A stretch of DNA of 64,000 nucleotides from Epiperipatus broadwayi (lineage: Eukaryota; Onychophora; Udeonychophora; Euonychophora; Peripatidae). Below the pieces are notes generated by a model. It did no database searches. It saw nothing but the letters and a program-made list of their open reading frames with translations, and was not told the origin of the DNA. A program made the position numbers and the translations under genes. This document shows, one piece after another, positions 1 to 10,100 of this stretch (the first letter of the stretch is position 1; every line of letters begins with the position of its first letter). The DNA is taken from the NCBI GenBank assembly GCA_028023455.1, contig JAQFVV010012416.1, forward strand, positions 1,729,767 to 1,793,766. The letters run 5' to 3'.

Positions 1-1060
1 CCCAAACTCCTTTTGTTTATTTGATCTATTGTTTTCTTTTCTGGATTTAGAATAACCACTCTCGTTTCCAAGTAGTTGTTAATGGGCAAACAGAATGAAC
101 AAAAAATTTATATATATTAATTTTCATGACAGAAGACTATATGCGATAACTAGACAATAATATTTCATTATTTTCATTAGTAGTTTGCCACTGTCTAGTA
201 TTCTTTTTCATACAATTGATCTTAATATTTGAATTCTAGAGCTACATTTTAGACTTTAGTTGGCCATTGTATCATTAAGAGTAGAGTTTAACTAATTCTA
301 TGATTCCAACATATAAAAAAATCTCAAGCATTTGTTTAATTTTCATTAACTATTACAAGGATCAGATAAACACCGGTAGGCTCAAGAATTTCCACCTTTA
401 ATAATTAGATGTGTTAACGTCGATCAAAACTTAATCTGCATCATGGTATACAGTAAGTTATGAACCATAACAAAAAGTTACATGCAAACGGGCTTGATTT
501 AAAACTGCTGAGGTTCCCAAAGTATAACATTTTAAAGGTCCTTTACTGAAAAAGTTTTAAAATTATTAGACTGCATGCCGTATAATATCATTCTCTTTAA
601 AAAAGAGTTAAATATGAGTTTGTAATGATTATATAAATCACTATCTTAATCACAAATAAATTCAGATATATCATATGCTGGTCCTGAATTTTTTTTTTTT
701 CATCCTATGAAAATGATTTTTAACCTTTCTGCAATCAATTTTTCTTTCAGAAAGATTCAGTATTTTGTTTAATTGTAACTTTCCTTTGTATTTTATCATC
801 AGCCTCGCTTGCAAAAGCAACATTTAACTTTGCCATAAAATATTTTTTAGGTAAGACTATTATTATTTTATTCATTCCATATGCTCTAACTACTGAGGAT
901 ATATTTATACTATATTCAGGAAATTTAGCATCATATCAATTGGACTTTTGATATTTCTACTATATTTCCATAATATTATAGAGTGCCTGTAAATAAAAAT
1001 TTTCAATATTTTTATGATAGGCCAACAGAGGTCCATGTCTTACTTGTATTAATATAATAT
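1..1060. other. A+T-rich stretch, nothing recognised
   Basis: No open frame of useful length, no tRNA-like boxes and no repeat shared with the rest of the window was seen. There are only short homopolymer runs, such as a T run near 690. Confidence 0.6.
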
Positions 1061-1297
1061 GAACAAAGTGATTATACAGAAAGTGGATTATTGGTTTTTA
1101 TGCTGGGTTTGGGAAAAGATAAGGGGAATTTAGATATAAAGATCATAGAATTGACAAAGATTATGTTGTGGAAATGGGATGGAGCAGATTATGGGAAAGC
1201 TTAGGGTGGGGAATGGAAGTGGCTAACAGGTTTCTATGCGTATAGTTGCTGAGAGATTCCCGACTCATTTAAGGAGAAGTCACATCATATCATAAAG
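1061..1297 (+). mobile_element. LINE-K 3' terminal fragment
   Basis: This segment closely matches the 3' end of the LINE at 60360-61183. It shares the stretch encoding LGLGKDKG, the words GTGGAAATGGGATGGAGCAG and GTGGCTAACAGGTTT, and the terminal AAGGAGAAG...CACATCA tail. The reading frame is broken by small deletions, so it is a dead 5'-truncated copy. 5' truncation is the usual outcome of target-primed reverse transcription. A third copy lies on the opposite strand at the right edge of the window. Confidence 0.85.
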
Positions 1298-1825
1298 TGA
1301 CAAATAAATACTAGTAAACACATTTGTACAATAAATTAACATATCTGAATACATTACTAAGATAATTCACAAGTTAGTTCCCCAAGGAATCATTTAAATG
1401 AACTTGTGAATGATTATTTTTATCTGACCTTCTTTTTGTTACACAGTAATAAATCAAGTACTGATACTGGAAAAAGCTGAGACTTTTTATTAGTGGAGAC
1501 TTTTGGTTTTATATTAATCAAACATAGCTTATAGTCTTAAATGTTAAATTAGATGAAATTCTAATGATTTTAATGAGTACATTAATAATTTTAAAATGTA
1601 TTAACCTGCAATAATTACAAGCAGTAGGCCATACTGCCATCAATTTTTAAATGTCTTAATTTCATATTATTTTTTAAATTGAACAAGTGTCCATCTCAGT
1701 ACCTTCCTAAGCATGTCTATATTCTGCAAAAATCAAATTAGTCTGAATTTAGCCTACATAATATAAATTTTAGGTCCGCCTTCTCAGGCTTAGCAGTACC
1801 TCATATCTTATACAGAGACCATAAT
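1298..1825. other. No recognisable feature
   Basis: A+T-rich spacer between the LINE-K fragment and the first family A element. I see nothing else in it. Confidence 0.5.
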
Positions 1826-2110
1826 CTCCACACAGTAGCACTATCAGTGCAAGCCTAAGTAATCAATGGATGCTCTAGATCTAGATGCAGTGCTCTCAGA
1901 TACAAGGCTCTTCACTGATGAAAGCCATAAGCCGGAAACTAGTCTGGGGATATTGGATGAGTAGGCACTACATAGGGATTTTATGCACAAATCTTGCATC
2001 CATTGATTTCTGGCTTGCACTGATGGTGCTACTGTATAGAGAGTATAGCTTCTGTGTAAACAGCTTGTGTAAGCACAAGGAATTGTGATCATGTGATGCA
2101 TAGTGGTTTA
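1826..2110 (+). repeat. Family A element, copy 1: inverted repeat flanking a hammerhead-like core
   Basis: Arms at 1834-1873 and 1996-2033 are near-perfect inverted repeats; the right arm begins GCATCCATTGATTTCTGGCT. Between them lies a hammerhead-like core. To the right is a conserved tail containing AACAGCTTGTGTAAGCA and GATCATGTGATG. The central module (about 1875-2010) recurs at about 2795-2935, and the arm recurs inverted at 60285-60350. There is no coding frame. It is probably a small non-autonomous element or part of a Penelope-type terminal repeat. The two short open frames here are not conserved. Confidence 0.7.
1909..1950 (+). ncRNA. Hammerhead-ribozyme-like motif, family A copy 1
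   Basis: In order: stem I 5' strand TCTTCA (1909-1914), core CTGATGA (1915-1921), a short hairpin, core GAAAC (1935-1939), a TA loop, cleavage triplet GTC (1942-1944), and stem I 3' strand TGGGGA (1945-1950). Stem I gives six pairs, two of them G-U. Stem II is weak here (about two pairs; the second copy suggests three) and its first pair is a purine mismatch, unlike the canonical G-C. The very short stem III is the minimal type reported for Penelope and retrozyme hammerheads, which favour dimers. Activity is uncertain. Confidence 0.5.
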
Positions 2111-2464
2111 TCTCATATCTCTTGTAGTTTAAACAGCTGTAAAAAAATTCGGACTTTTGCAAATGATCATTATGTTTTTCTACTTTTAATGACAAATATT
2201 ATATAACTGACAACAAAAATCAAATTTATTACATTATAATAGCTAAATATAAGGAATCAATCACCTGAATCCATTTAAACAAAAATACTTTTATTTCTTC
2301 ATTTTTACAATTTTATGGATATATTGTACATTTTAATATATGTTGTAAATAAAGCTTATAATAAAAAAAAATAAAAACTCTTCTTAGGAGCAGTATGAAA
2401 TTCTACTTACAATCTATACATTTCATTGTAGCTGTTGCGGGTTAAATGTGTAACATTAAAAATA
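2111..2464. other. No recognisable feature
   Basis: A+T-rich spacer between two family A regions. It ends in an A-rich run near 2365. Nothing else is seen. Confidence 0.5.
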
Positions 2465-3030
2465 TAAACTTAATTATGGAGTCTTGCTGTGTGTGGCAAT
2501 ATATATATAGTGAGTTTTGACTGTTTTAACAATAGTTATATGCAAGCATAAGAGGATGTAGTCATGTGATATTTATTGGCTTCAAACCAATCCTGCATAA
2601 TAGGATAGTGGTGGCTATGGTTATTAAAGAACCAAAGATACCAAAATGTATGGGTACTGAACTGGGTTCAGATCCATATGACTATATAAGCTAATGGGCT
2701 TGGATTGAAAACATTAACGTGTCTTCAGTTTAAGACTCATAGTTTTGTAGTTAAGTGGAGATAAAAGGGTGGTTGCTAGAGGGTTGCATTAGATCCTAAG
2801 ATCTAGATGCAGTGCTCTTAGATCCAAGGCTACTCACTGACGAAGGCCATAAGTCAGAAACTAGTCTAAGCATATTGGATGAGTAGGCACTAGATGGGGA
2901 TTTTATGCCCAAGCCTTCTGGCATCCATTGATTTCTCTAGCTTGCTGTGTGTGGCAATATATATAGTGAGTTTTGCCTGTTTTAACAAGTTATACACAAG
3001 CATAAGAGGAGGTAGTCATGTGATGTTTAT
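2465..3030 (+). repeat. Family A element, copy 2, bracketed by a duplicated tail
   Basis: The tail sequence (CTTGCTGTGTGTGGCAATA ... TAGTCATGTGAT) occurs twice, at about 2480-2575 and 2937-3027. Between the copies lies a family A central module matching 1875-2010, with GTAGGCACTA and GGCATCCATTGATTTCT conserved. This looks like two overlapping copies or a local duplication. The hammerhead-like core is at 2837-2866. Confidence 0.65.
2831..2871 (+). ncRNA. Decayed hammerhead-like motif, family A copy 2
   Basis: CTGACGA (2837-2843; position 7 of the hammerhead core may be any base), a 3-bp hairpin GGC/GTC with loop CATAA, GAAAC (2857-2861), then TA and GTC (2864-2866). The stem I strands no longer pair well, so this copy is probably inactive. 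Confidence 0.35.
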
Positions 3031-3595
3031 TGGCAAATCCAAATATGTTGCAAAGATAATTCCCAAGTTACATCCCCAAAGAATCATTTAATCAAATTTG
3101 TAAATAATGCCTACAATTTGTTATCCCAATTAATTTTGTCAGACAAAAGATAATAACTTTCATCTGACATCGATATGTTATATACTAATCAATCAAACAT
3201 TGAAAACAAAAAACCTTATTAAAGGCCCATAAGTTGCTTTTTGACCAACCAAATGACAATACAAAACAAGACAATGTGTGCAATTGAAAAGGTATATAAA
3301 AACTGGCATCAATGAAAAGGTCTGCTTAGCTCATATCTCAGACATTATATATTGTAATTTTTCCTAACATTTGTAAAAGTAAACCATTAATTAAAAATAA
3401 TACCATAGCCTATAAGTAAAAAAAAGTTGAAAGTTAAATATCTAAAGTTAAATGAAATGAAAACATTTAAAATTTAATAATGAATGTATAATTTAATTAT
3501 TTATCTATCCATTGACTGTTAAGAACACGCATTTGCATTTCCAAGAAAGAAAACTTGTAAAATAGGAGTGTGTGTGTATATATATATTAATACCA
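3031..3595. other. No gene; short TG/TA microsatellite
   Basis: Only a short GTGTGTGTGTATATATATAT tract near 3569-3588 stands out in this A+T-rich stretch. Confidence 0.5.
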
Positions 3596-3800
3596 TCAAC
3601 ATCATTGTTAACCATTAACAATCCACTGTAGGATAAAGGTCTCTCCAAATTCAATCCATCTCCAATTTCTAGCTTCTCTTCTCCACTTAACCCTTGCACA
3701 CTGTCTTATTTCATCTATCCACCTCACATGTGGTCTCTTTCTGGGTCTTTTACAATCTCTAGGAATCCGGTTTAAGATTTCAACTGTCAATCTAGCAGTA
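3596..3800 (-). mobile_element. RTE-type LINE, 3' end fragment
   Basis: On the reverse strand this encodes the C-terminal tail of an RTE-type LINE polyprotein. Recognisable blocks are VEILNRIPRDCKRPRKRPHV, RWIDEIRQCARVKWRREAR and NWRW, followed by FILQWIVN and a short ATCATC-like tail. RTE elements encode an AP-type endonuclease and a reverse transcriptase, and this is the last conserved block before the stop. It is strongly 5'-truncated. Seven other pieces of the same family lie in the window. Confidence 0.85.
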
Positions 3801-4921
3801 ACAATCCAATTATTATACAGTTTTTACAAACCAAGTCAGATTGTAAGCCTTTTATAAACTATTATTTCATATGATAATTTCATTTCTTTAATTATATGAA
3901 AAATAATATTTAATATATACAATTAATTTTATTTTACTGCAAAATCTATCCAAACTGAAGCCTATATTTATTTTTAAAAAAGTAACTTTTTAGTTTGAAC
4001 CTTGATTTATTTACATTTAATGTACAAAAAAACGTTAAGGGTTATTTAAATTGTCCCTTTTTAATTCATATTCAGATTTAATAAAAGATATTACATTTAA
4101 CTATCCTATTTTATATTTAATACCAAGTGTGCACTCAGCTACTTTATTTCATATTCAACTTATATCTAATACTTAATATTTATTATTTAACGTATTTTAT
4201 GTTTATTTTCAACTTTTTCAAACATCACTTTTATTTGAGAGTATTTCCTAAACTTATGATCTATTCTCAATAACTCCAAATATTATTATTTTGTAAATTA
4301 GGAAGGGGAGGGGGGTATATTTATATTTTAACACTAAAGAAAAATATATCTTTCACTAGCAAATATATAAATCTACAATAGAAGTACAAATTCCCACATA
4401 ATTTTCTCATCAAAAATAAAAACACATAAATTATAAGTGCAAATTAAAAATAATATATATTTTTAAATGATGATTTCTGGTGGTGATTATTAGGTACAAG
4501 AAAGAACTTAAAATATTAAATAATAAAAAATAAAGTTAAGTCTGTAGATAACAGTTTTCTTCCGGCATACTTTTGAAATAATTTAGAAATTAAAATTAAT
4601 ATGAAAACAAGTGAACAATAAATTTACTTAAAAATAATTTTCAACACAAAATATATTAATAATTGAATAGTTAGTTACTTGGAAAACCATGATATTTGAA
4701 CAGCTTGAGTTTATTCTTCTACAACTGTGTCATATCTATTTATAAGAGTAAATTATTTTTTTAAGCTTTTTTACACTTTTGGTGTGTTTTGAAAATTATA
4801 TCAAGTTCTTTCTTTGTATTATAGTATAATGAAGTCATAATATCCATTGTATTTTGTTCTAAATTCTCCTTATGCATTTTGTTGATAAGAACAACAAATA
4901 TACAGCACTTTTTATCATATA
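3801..4921. other. A+T-rich spacer with a short dispersed repeat
   Basis: The only recognisable part is about 4655-4740 (TAGTTAGTTACTTGGAAAACCATG...), a diverged copy of dispersed repeat H, seen better at 14395 and 55220. The rest shows no feature. Confidence 0.4.
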
Positions 4922-5225
4922 TATCATCATTATCATTTACGACTATTATCAATCCATTGCAGGATGAAGTTCTTTTCAAATTCAATCCATCTTGTCTGAT
5001 CTCTAGCCTCTCTTCTTCGCATCACCCTAGCACACTTCTTTATTTCATCCATCCAACTCACATGTGGTCTCTTTCTAGGTCTTTTACAATCTCTTAAAAT
5101 CCAGTTTAAGATTTCAACTGTCCATCTATTATTATCTCTTCTATTATGCCCATCCCGACTCCACTTCCATTTCTTAATTCTTTCAACGATATTAGTAACA
5201 TTTGTTTGATCCCTCACCCATGTGC
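4922..5225 (-). mobile_element. RTE-type LINE, 3' end fragment
   Basis: The reverse strand has a 94-codon open frame of the RTE C-terminus. It contains RDQTNVTNIVERIKKWKWS, a degenerate GH..R motif (normally W-GH-AR), VEILNWILRDCKRPRKRPHV, SWMDEIKKCARVMRRREAR and FILQWIDNS, ending at an ATCATCATTATCATT tail. The frame is open over the whole fragment, so it is less decayed than most copies here. It is 5'-truncated just inside the block that follows the reverse transcriptase domain. It cannot be functional, because no catalytic domain is present. Confidence 0.88.
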
Positions 5226-6590
5226 ATATTTATTTAAATATATGACACACACATTTTTATGTGTATAATAAGCATATACAATTTAAGATTAAGTTTTAAA
5301 AAAATTATAATGTAGTTATTAATGAAAAAACATTAAGTGAGCACATTTACATATACATTTACTAAGTGTGTGTTCACTCATTCACATTCACTCAAAAAAT
5401 AAAAATATTAAATAACTTATCACATCATATCTTTACTTTTTAAAATAAAATGAATAATGAAGTGATGCACTTTCATCACACCATTACCCAGTTTGAATAA
5501 TATCCTTTTCCTTCAATAATTTTTTCCCTGTGGAAATGTAATAGCAACTTTAATATTAGCAAACTGTGATCTTTCTAGTTGCTTTGATGAAGTCTATATT
5601 GATTTCAGAATTCTAGACTAAATTCTTCAAGTTTAAGTCTTTTGACTCAATACAAAAGTGTGTTACAGATATTTTTTCTGCCATTACTAAATCAGTAACT
5701 TTCATTTTATTGTTCTAGAAAACTACTTTACAAATTATCTTTAATTTTTACCTTTACCCTTAGAAAACATTTTATTAATGAAATACTATACCATATCAAA
5801 ATTTGTAAAATATAAAAGAGGAAAGAATAAAATGCATGTGTTTGCAACATAACCTGAAGTGAAATGTTATTGACAAGTGTAATCACATGCAGGACTCTGA
5901 AATGAAAAAATGATTGCAGTTTACAAATTTTAATGTTTTTTTTGTTTATATACATTTTATAGAGAGGATATATTTGAAGAATTATAATATATATTGATAC
6001 AGCACATACCATGATATTACTAAAAATGATGCATGCAGTAGCAAAATTGGAACTTCCACACAAAAGATAACAGAAATGGAAAGCTCACTTATGTAAATTA
6101 TGTAATTAAGAACTCTTTCCTCTTTATAAATATAAACAGAATAACTCTTCTTTGTGATGGTAATGCAAAAGTTTTACAACATAATAAAAGTTGAAACTAA
6201 AACTTAAAAATAAAAGTTGAAACTAAAACTTAAAAATATTAAACCATGAGAGATATCCTAATTTCTTGACAGCAAGATTACTATCATGTTTTTATAAAAA
6301 AGTTATCGAATAAAAAATACTGCTCAGAATATAATTAATTGTGATGAAATTTGGATATTTTGCTATTTACTTTATTTTAAAAATAAAAATATTGTAATTA
6401 GTTATTTTTTATTTATCTTTTGAGTGAATGCATGAATAAACACACTCTCAGTAAAATATACATAAATGTGTCACCCCAATTTATTATTAATAACTATATT
6501 ATTATTATGTTTTAAAATTTTGTTTATAGTATAATATTAAATTATACATGCATATAAAAAAACCCATGTTATATATATATATGTAAAATA
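5226..6590. other. No gene; short tandem duplication
   Basis: A 27-bp unit (AAAAGTTGAAACTAAAACTT plus AAAAATA) is repeated twice at about 6187-6237. A 111-codon reverse frame at 5728-6063 has no recognisable domain and is probably chance. Nothing else is seen. Confidence 0.5.
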
Positions 6591-6592
6591 AA

Positions 6593-6765
6593 GAGCATAC
6601 TAATAGCTCTAATCAAGCTTTTTTATGATAAATGCTCCTCACTGAAGAGAACCATAGCTTGAAACCGGTTTGGGAATGGGGACAATCCTAGATAAAGATG
6701 ATTTGAATGCCTTCTCTTTAGCATTTATCATTAAAAAAAGCTTGTCTAGAGCTATTAGCATGCTC
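6593..6765 (+). repeat. Family B element, copy 1: inverted repeat flanking a hammerhead-like core
   Basis: Arms at 6593-6635 and 6721-6765 are inverted repeats of about 43 bp built on GAGCATGCTAATAGCTCT and AAGCTTTTT...GATAAATGC. Between them is a CTGAAGA...GAAAC core. The plan is the same as family A although the arm sequences differ. A flanking TAAGTCATGTGAT tail at about 6800 resembles the family A tail. A second, inverted copy lies at 20991-21180. Confidence 0.7.
6636..6676 (+). ncRNA. Hammerhead-like motif, family B copy 1
   Basis: CTGAAGA (6642-6648), a weak hairpin, GAAAC (6661-6665), CG, then triplet GTT (6668-6670). CTCA before the core pairs with TGGG after the triplet (four pairs, one G-U). 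Stem II is degraded. The order matches the hammerhead core, but this copy is probably weak or inactive. Confidence 0.4.
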
Positions 6766-8506
6766 TTTATTTGACATATTTGTAAATGCAAGCTATATAA
6801 GTCATGTGATATATGACTTGATTTTATTAATATATATATACATTTGCAGTTCAACAAACAGTATGTATTCTATTCTAATCAATGTTTATCAACAAAACAA
6901 GTTATATGCATTTGCATATGAGGAGAAACTTGGAGTTCCACTGTATAAATAAATGGGAAAAAGTTTTGTCAGATTGACTACTCTATATAAATAGTCCTAT
7001 CAAAATTGTAGAACCTTTTCCACTTTGATATTAAATGTTGGAACTCTAACACTTTTTACTGATTATAAACAAAACAAATCAAAAATAGTTTATTGAAAAA
7101 GCTTTCTTTTCAAACACAATGACTTTATTTTTCTTTTAATGTTAAATTATTTCTACCAAAAGCACTCTAAGTTCATCTGTATTAATAATCTGATGAAGAT
7201 ATTTTTGCAATTGCTAGTTTCTTCTAATTTATAATTATCAACCTTTATTTTCTTCTTTTGTGAAACAAGCCAATTGCCAAGGTATGATAATTTAATGGTT
7301 ATGAATCTTATTTTAGTCTGTAAATACCCATTTACTGGCCAAAATTAAGCCATGACTATGATGGATACCCGAGAAAACAATTTTATGAATAAAATCTGAA
7401 AAAAGGTTTAAAGCTTTACCCAAAATGGTAGCATAGGAGATAATGACCACAGAATGTAGCTATCATTACATTCATAATACAGTTCTTTGTTGGGACACAC
7501 ATACAATATTATACATATGCACATGCACACTATTGAAATACTAAAAAAAAAAAAAAAACTATAATTATCAAGCAATCAAATCCACTAATACAACTAAAAT
7601 CTGTGAGAATTTCATTTCACTCCAATTATTTATATAATGAAAGATGCATTTCAATGAGAAAAATGTTCTATAAATCATCTTAATTTAAAACCTGTTTGAT
7701 TACAAATAAAAAAAAAAAGAAGTAATTTGACAAAATATAATCAACAATAGAAATTAATTAAAAAATTCTTTTTTTGAAAAAATTAACTTGAATCTTTCAC
7801 TTTATAATCAAGATTTGTAGGTCAGAGATCTAGCGATTTAAAAAAAAAAAAATAGAGCTGCTAATTAGTTTATGGTATGTTAATGAATTCCTTTCGATAT
7901 GCAGTGAAAATCAGAAGACGTCTTTATATACCAATCAGTAGTTTAATAAAAAGTTTAAAAAGTTATCAAAATAAACACATCAAATTTGAAATCGTCATTA
8001 AAATTCTTGCAAATGACCATTCTAATTCCAAACATAAATCATCAACGAAAAAATAGAAGAGACAAAAAATTTTAAATGAGTTATAATAACAAGAACAAAA
8101 AAAAAGGATAGACGCCAAAACAAATAACATAAAAATAAAAATATATTATAAATCAATATATACGTTACTCATGCGAACTATATATATTAGACGCTCGTTC
8201 TTTAGTTTGATTATTGAACTAGTTTTGAGATAACGTCAACTACTTTCTGAGAATAAAAACATTCAAACCGTCCTTTTTTAGTATAACTTTGAGGTTTACA
8301 GCACAATATTCGAGTTAATGATAAAATATTTTTGATAAGAAACAAATATTTTTTATCCACTTCACAGAAACAAACCATACAGGATGTGCCCTCAAAATCA
8401 TTATACGAACAAGTGAAAAGACACACTGTCTGATGTTATATAGCACACGTTTACATTCTATGACGTTTCTTATACACTTATTTTTTTCTAAAGCTATTAT
8501 TAATGA
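6766..8506. other. No recognisable feature
   Basis: After the family B tail this is plain A+T-rich sequence with A runs near 7540, 7710 and 7840. No domain, no tRNA-like box and no shared repeat was seen. Confidence 0.5.
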
Positions 8507-8740
8507 AATTATATTTTATATAGCGCTAGGTTTTATAAACAGTAATAATTAAGATTTGTCCATACATAAACGTTTGGGTAAGAAAAGATAGATGGATTCA
8601 TTCTATCTTTTCAAAAAGACTTTATCTTGTGTTTGGAATCAGAGTATTCATTTATAATTTAAATCTTCAAAGCGCATGTTCATTAGTTTAATAGCGGATT
8701 ATTATTAAAGCTATTATTATGCATTTGATTGTGAGAAAGA
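8507..8740 (+). repeat. Family F fold-back element, copy 3 (partial)
   Basis: It shares the inner hairpin around GATGGATTCATTCTATCTTTT and the words AGACTTTATCTTGTGTTTGG and GAGTATTCATTTATA with the fold-backs at 25507 and 25915. The left arm begins ATTTTATATAGCGCTAGGTT. It is internally deleted relative to the 25.5-kb copy, so the arms pair only in part. Confidence 0.65.
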
Positions 8741-9685
8741 TAAAAAAGAGCTAGCTTCAGTATAATCTTTGCATATTTAAATATTCATTTTAAAATTATT
8801 ATACTATGTGCCATATATATATATATCTTCTCTTATTATGTGTCCATTTTGAATATTCAAAATATATAGAAAAATTGCTTTAAAGTTGTCTCTGTCAGAG
8901 CAGTTTGTTCAACTAATAATTAATTATATGACAATTCATTAAGAACAATAATAGGAAAAAAACGACCATTACTGCGATAGAATCTATATAAAATATACTC
9001 AGGCTTTAATACCAATAAGTTCAATAAATATGCAACAGAACTATAAATAGAACTTTAAGTTGAACAATTCCATACTTTGCTTTCAATGATTGATTGGAAA
9101 CTTGATCAGTTGATTGTCAGTACATATTTTTAGAGATGATAAAACCAGAACTACATCTCAATAACTATTATTAAAAAGTTCAAACCTTGGTTTCTTGAAC
9201 CAAAATACTAGGAGTTTATTATAAATATTATTCTCAAAGTTCTTCCTGTTAATACTTTTTCATTTTGTAGACTGAGATTATTCATTAATAATGTCACATA
9301 TTGTTATGCAGTTGAGAAGAAATAGATTAAACATTTTCTATTTCAATATAATGTCTTACAAAAGCACAGAAACATTAAAACCGTCATTAAACATTATAAC
9401 ATACCATCCTTAAATGCAATAATTAACAACACAGAGAGAAGACTGTTTCCAAATATTAGAGCAACATTGTGATTACTAAGAGATCATTTGGCTTTTAATG
9501 CCAATTTAAAATTCTAATCACTTTTCTTTAATAAAATCATTAAGATTAAAAGTAGGGATCAAGCATTTGCCTCTCTTCAGACATTTATACAGTTACACTG
9601 AGAATTTCATCATATTCTGCAAATTAGTAAACAAAGACAAATCAACTAATTGCCATTATTATTATAATATATACTTTCTTGGTTT
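8741..9685. other. No recognisable feature
   Basis: A+T-rich sequence with a short TA microsatellite near 8815. Nothing else is seen. Confidence 0.5.
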
Positions 9686-9791
9686 AAATATAGGGGATTT
9701 GAATGCAGACTTTCAAGCAGCCTTCAACTATCCATACTATCTCATACTACTGATACCCATGACCACACACATGTAGAAAAGATAAATAACC

Positions 9792-9835
9792 ACCAATATA
9801 CGTATTTCGTGCTGAACCAGCATTCATCAGTTAGT
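9792..9835 (-). ncRNA. Type I hammerhead ribozyme motif, family E copy 1, left arm
   Basis: On the reverse strand: stem I ACTAA, core CTGATGA (9824-9830), stem II ATGCTG/CAGCAC with loop GTT, core GAAA (9805-9808), stem III ATA/TAT, cleavage position A, and stem I 3' TTGGT. Stem I has five pairs including one G-U. A second pairing block outside it (GATAA with TTATT) is separated by an asymmetric internal loop, as in natural type I hammerheads. The first stem II pair is an A-C mismatch. All invariant core bases are present, making this one of the two best copies. Confidence 0.7.
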
Positions 9836-9933
9836 CCAAATTATCATCTCCCACACACATATATATAATCAGCGCTCAGTTTATATTAATATAGCAAATC
9901 TTTGTACTTTAATGTGTGGGAGATGATAATCTG

Positions 9934-9977
9934 GACTGCTGATGAGTGCTGGTTCAGCATGAAATATGTATATTGGT
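9934..9977 (+). ncRNA. Partly decayed hammerhead, family E copy 1, right arm
   Basis: Core CTGATGA (9939-9945), stem II GTGCTG/CAGCAT with loop GTT, and GAAA (9961-9964) are kept. The stem I 5' strand has lost bases (GGACTG instead of GGACCAA), so stem I barely forms. Confidence 0.5.
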
Positions 9978-10100
9978 GATTATTTATCTTTTCTACATGT
10001 GAGTGGTCATGTGTATCAGCAGTATGAGATAGTGTGGATAGTTGAAGGTTGCTTGAAAATCTGAGCTCAAACCCCTATATTTACAATTAATTTCCAGGTA

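Larger units (their letters stand above)
9686..10100. repeat. Family E element, copy 1: terminal inverted repeats each with a hammerhead
   Basis: The outer ends read ATATAGGGGATTTGAA on the left and the complementary TCAAACCCCTATAT on the right, followed by TTACAATTAATTTCCAGG. Arms of about 160 bp (9686-9850 and 9918-10083) face each other across a short A+T-rich centre. Each arm carries a hammerhead motif whose 3' side points outward. Three related elements lie at 32208, 32641 and 56890. No protein frame spans the element. Confidence 0.8.

Noticed and set aside
1885-2195. Overlapping short frames on both strands within family A
   Set aside because: Not shared with the second copy of the element; they are by-products of an inverted-repeat sequence.
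5728-6063. 111-codon reverse frame
   Set aside because: Longest unassigned frame in the left part, but residue composition follows the A+T bias and no motif is recognisable.
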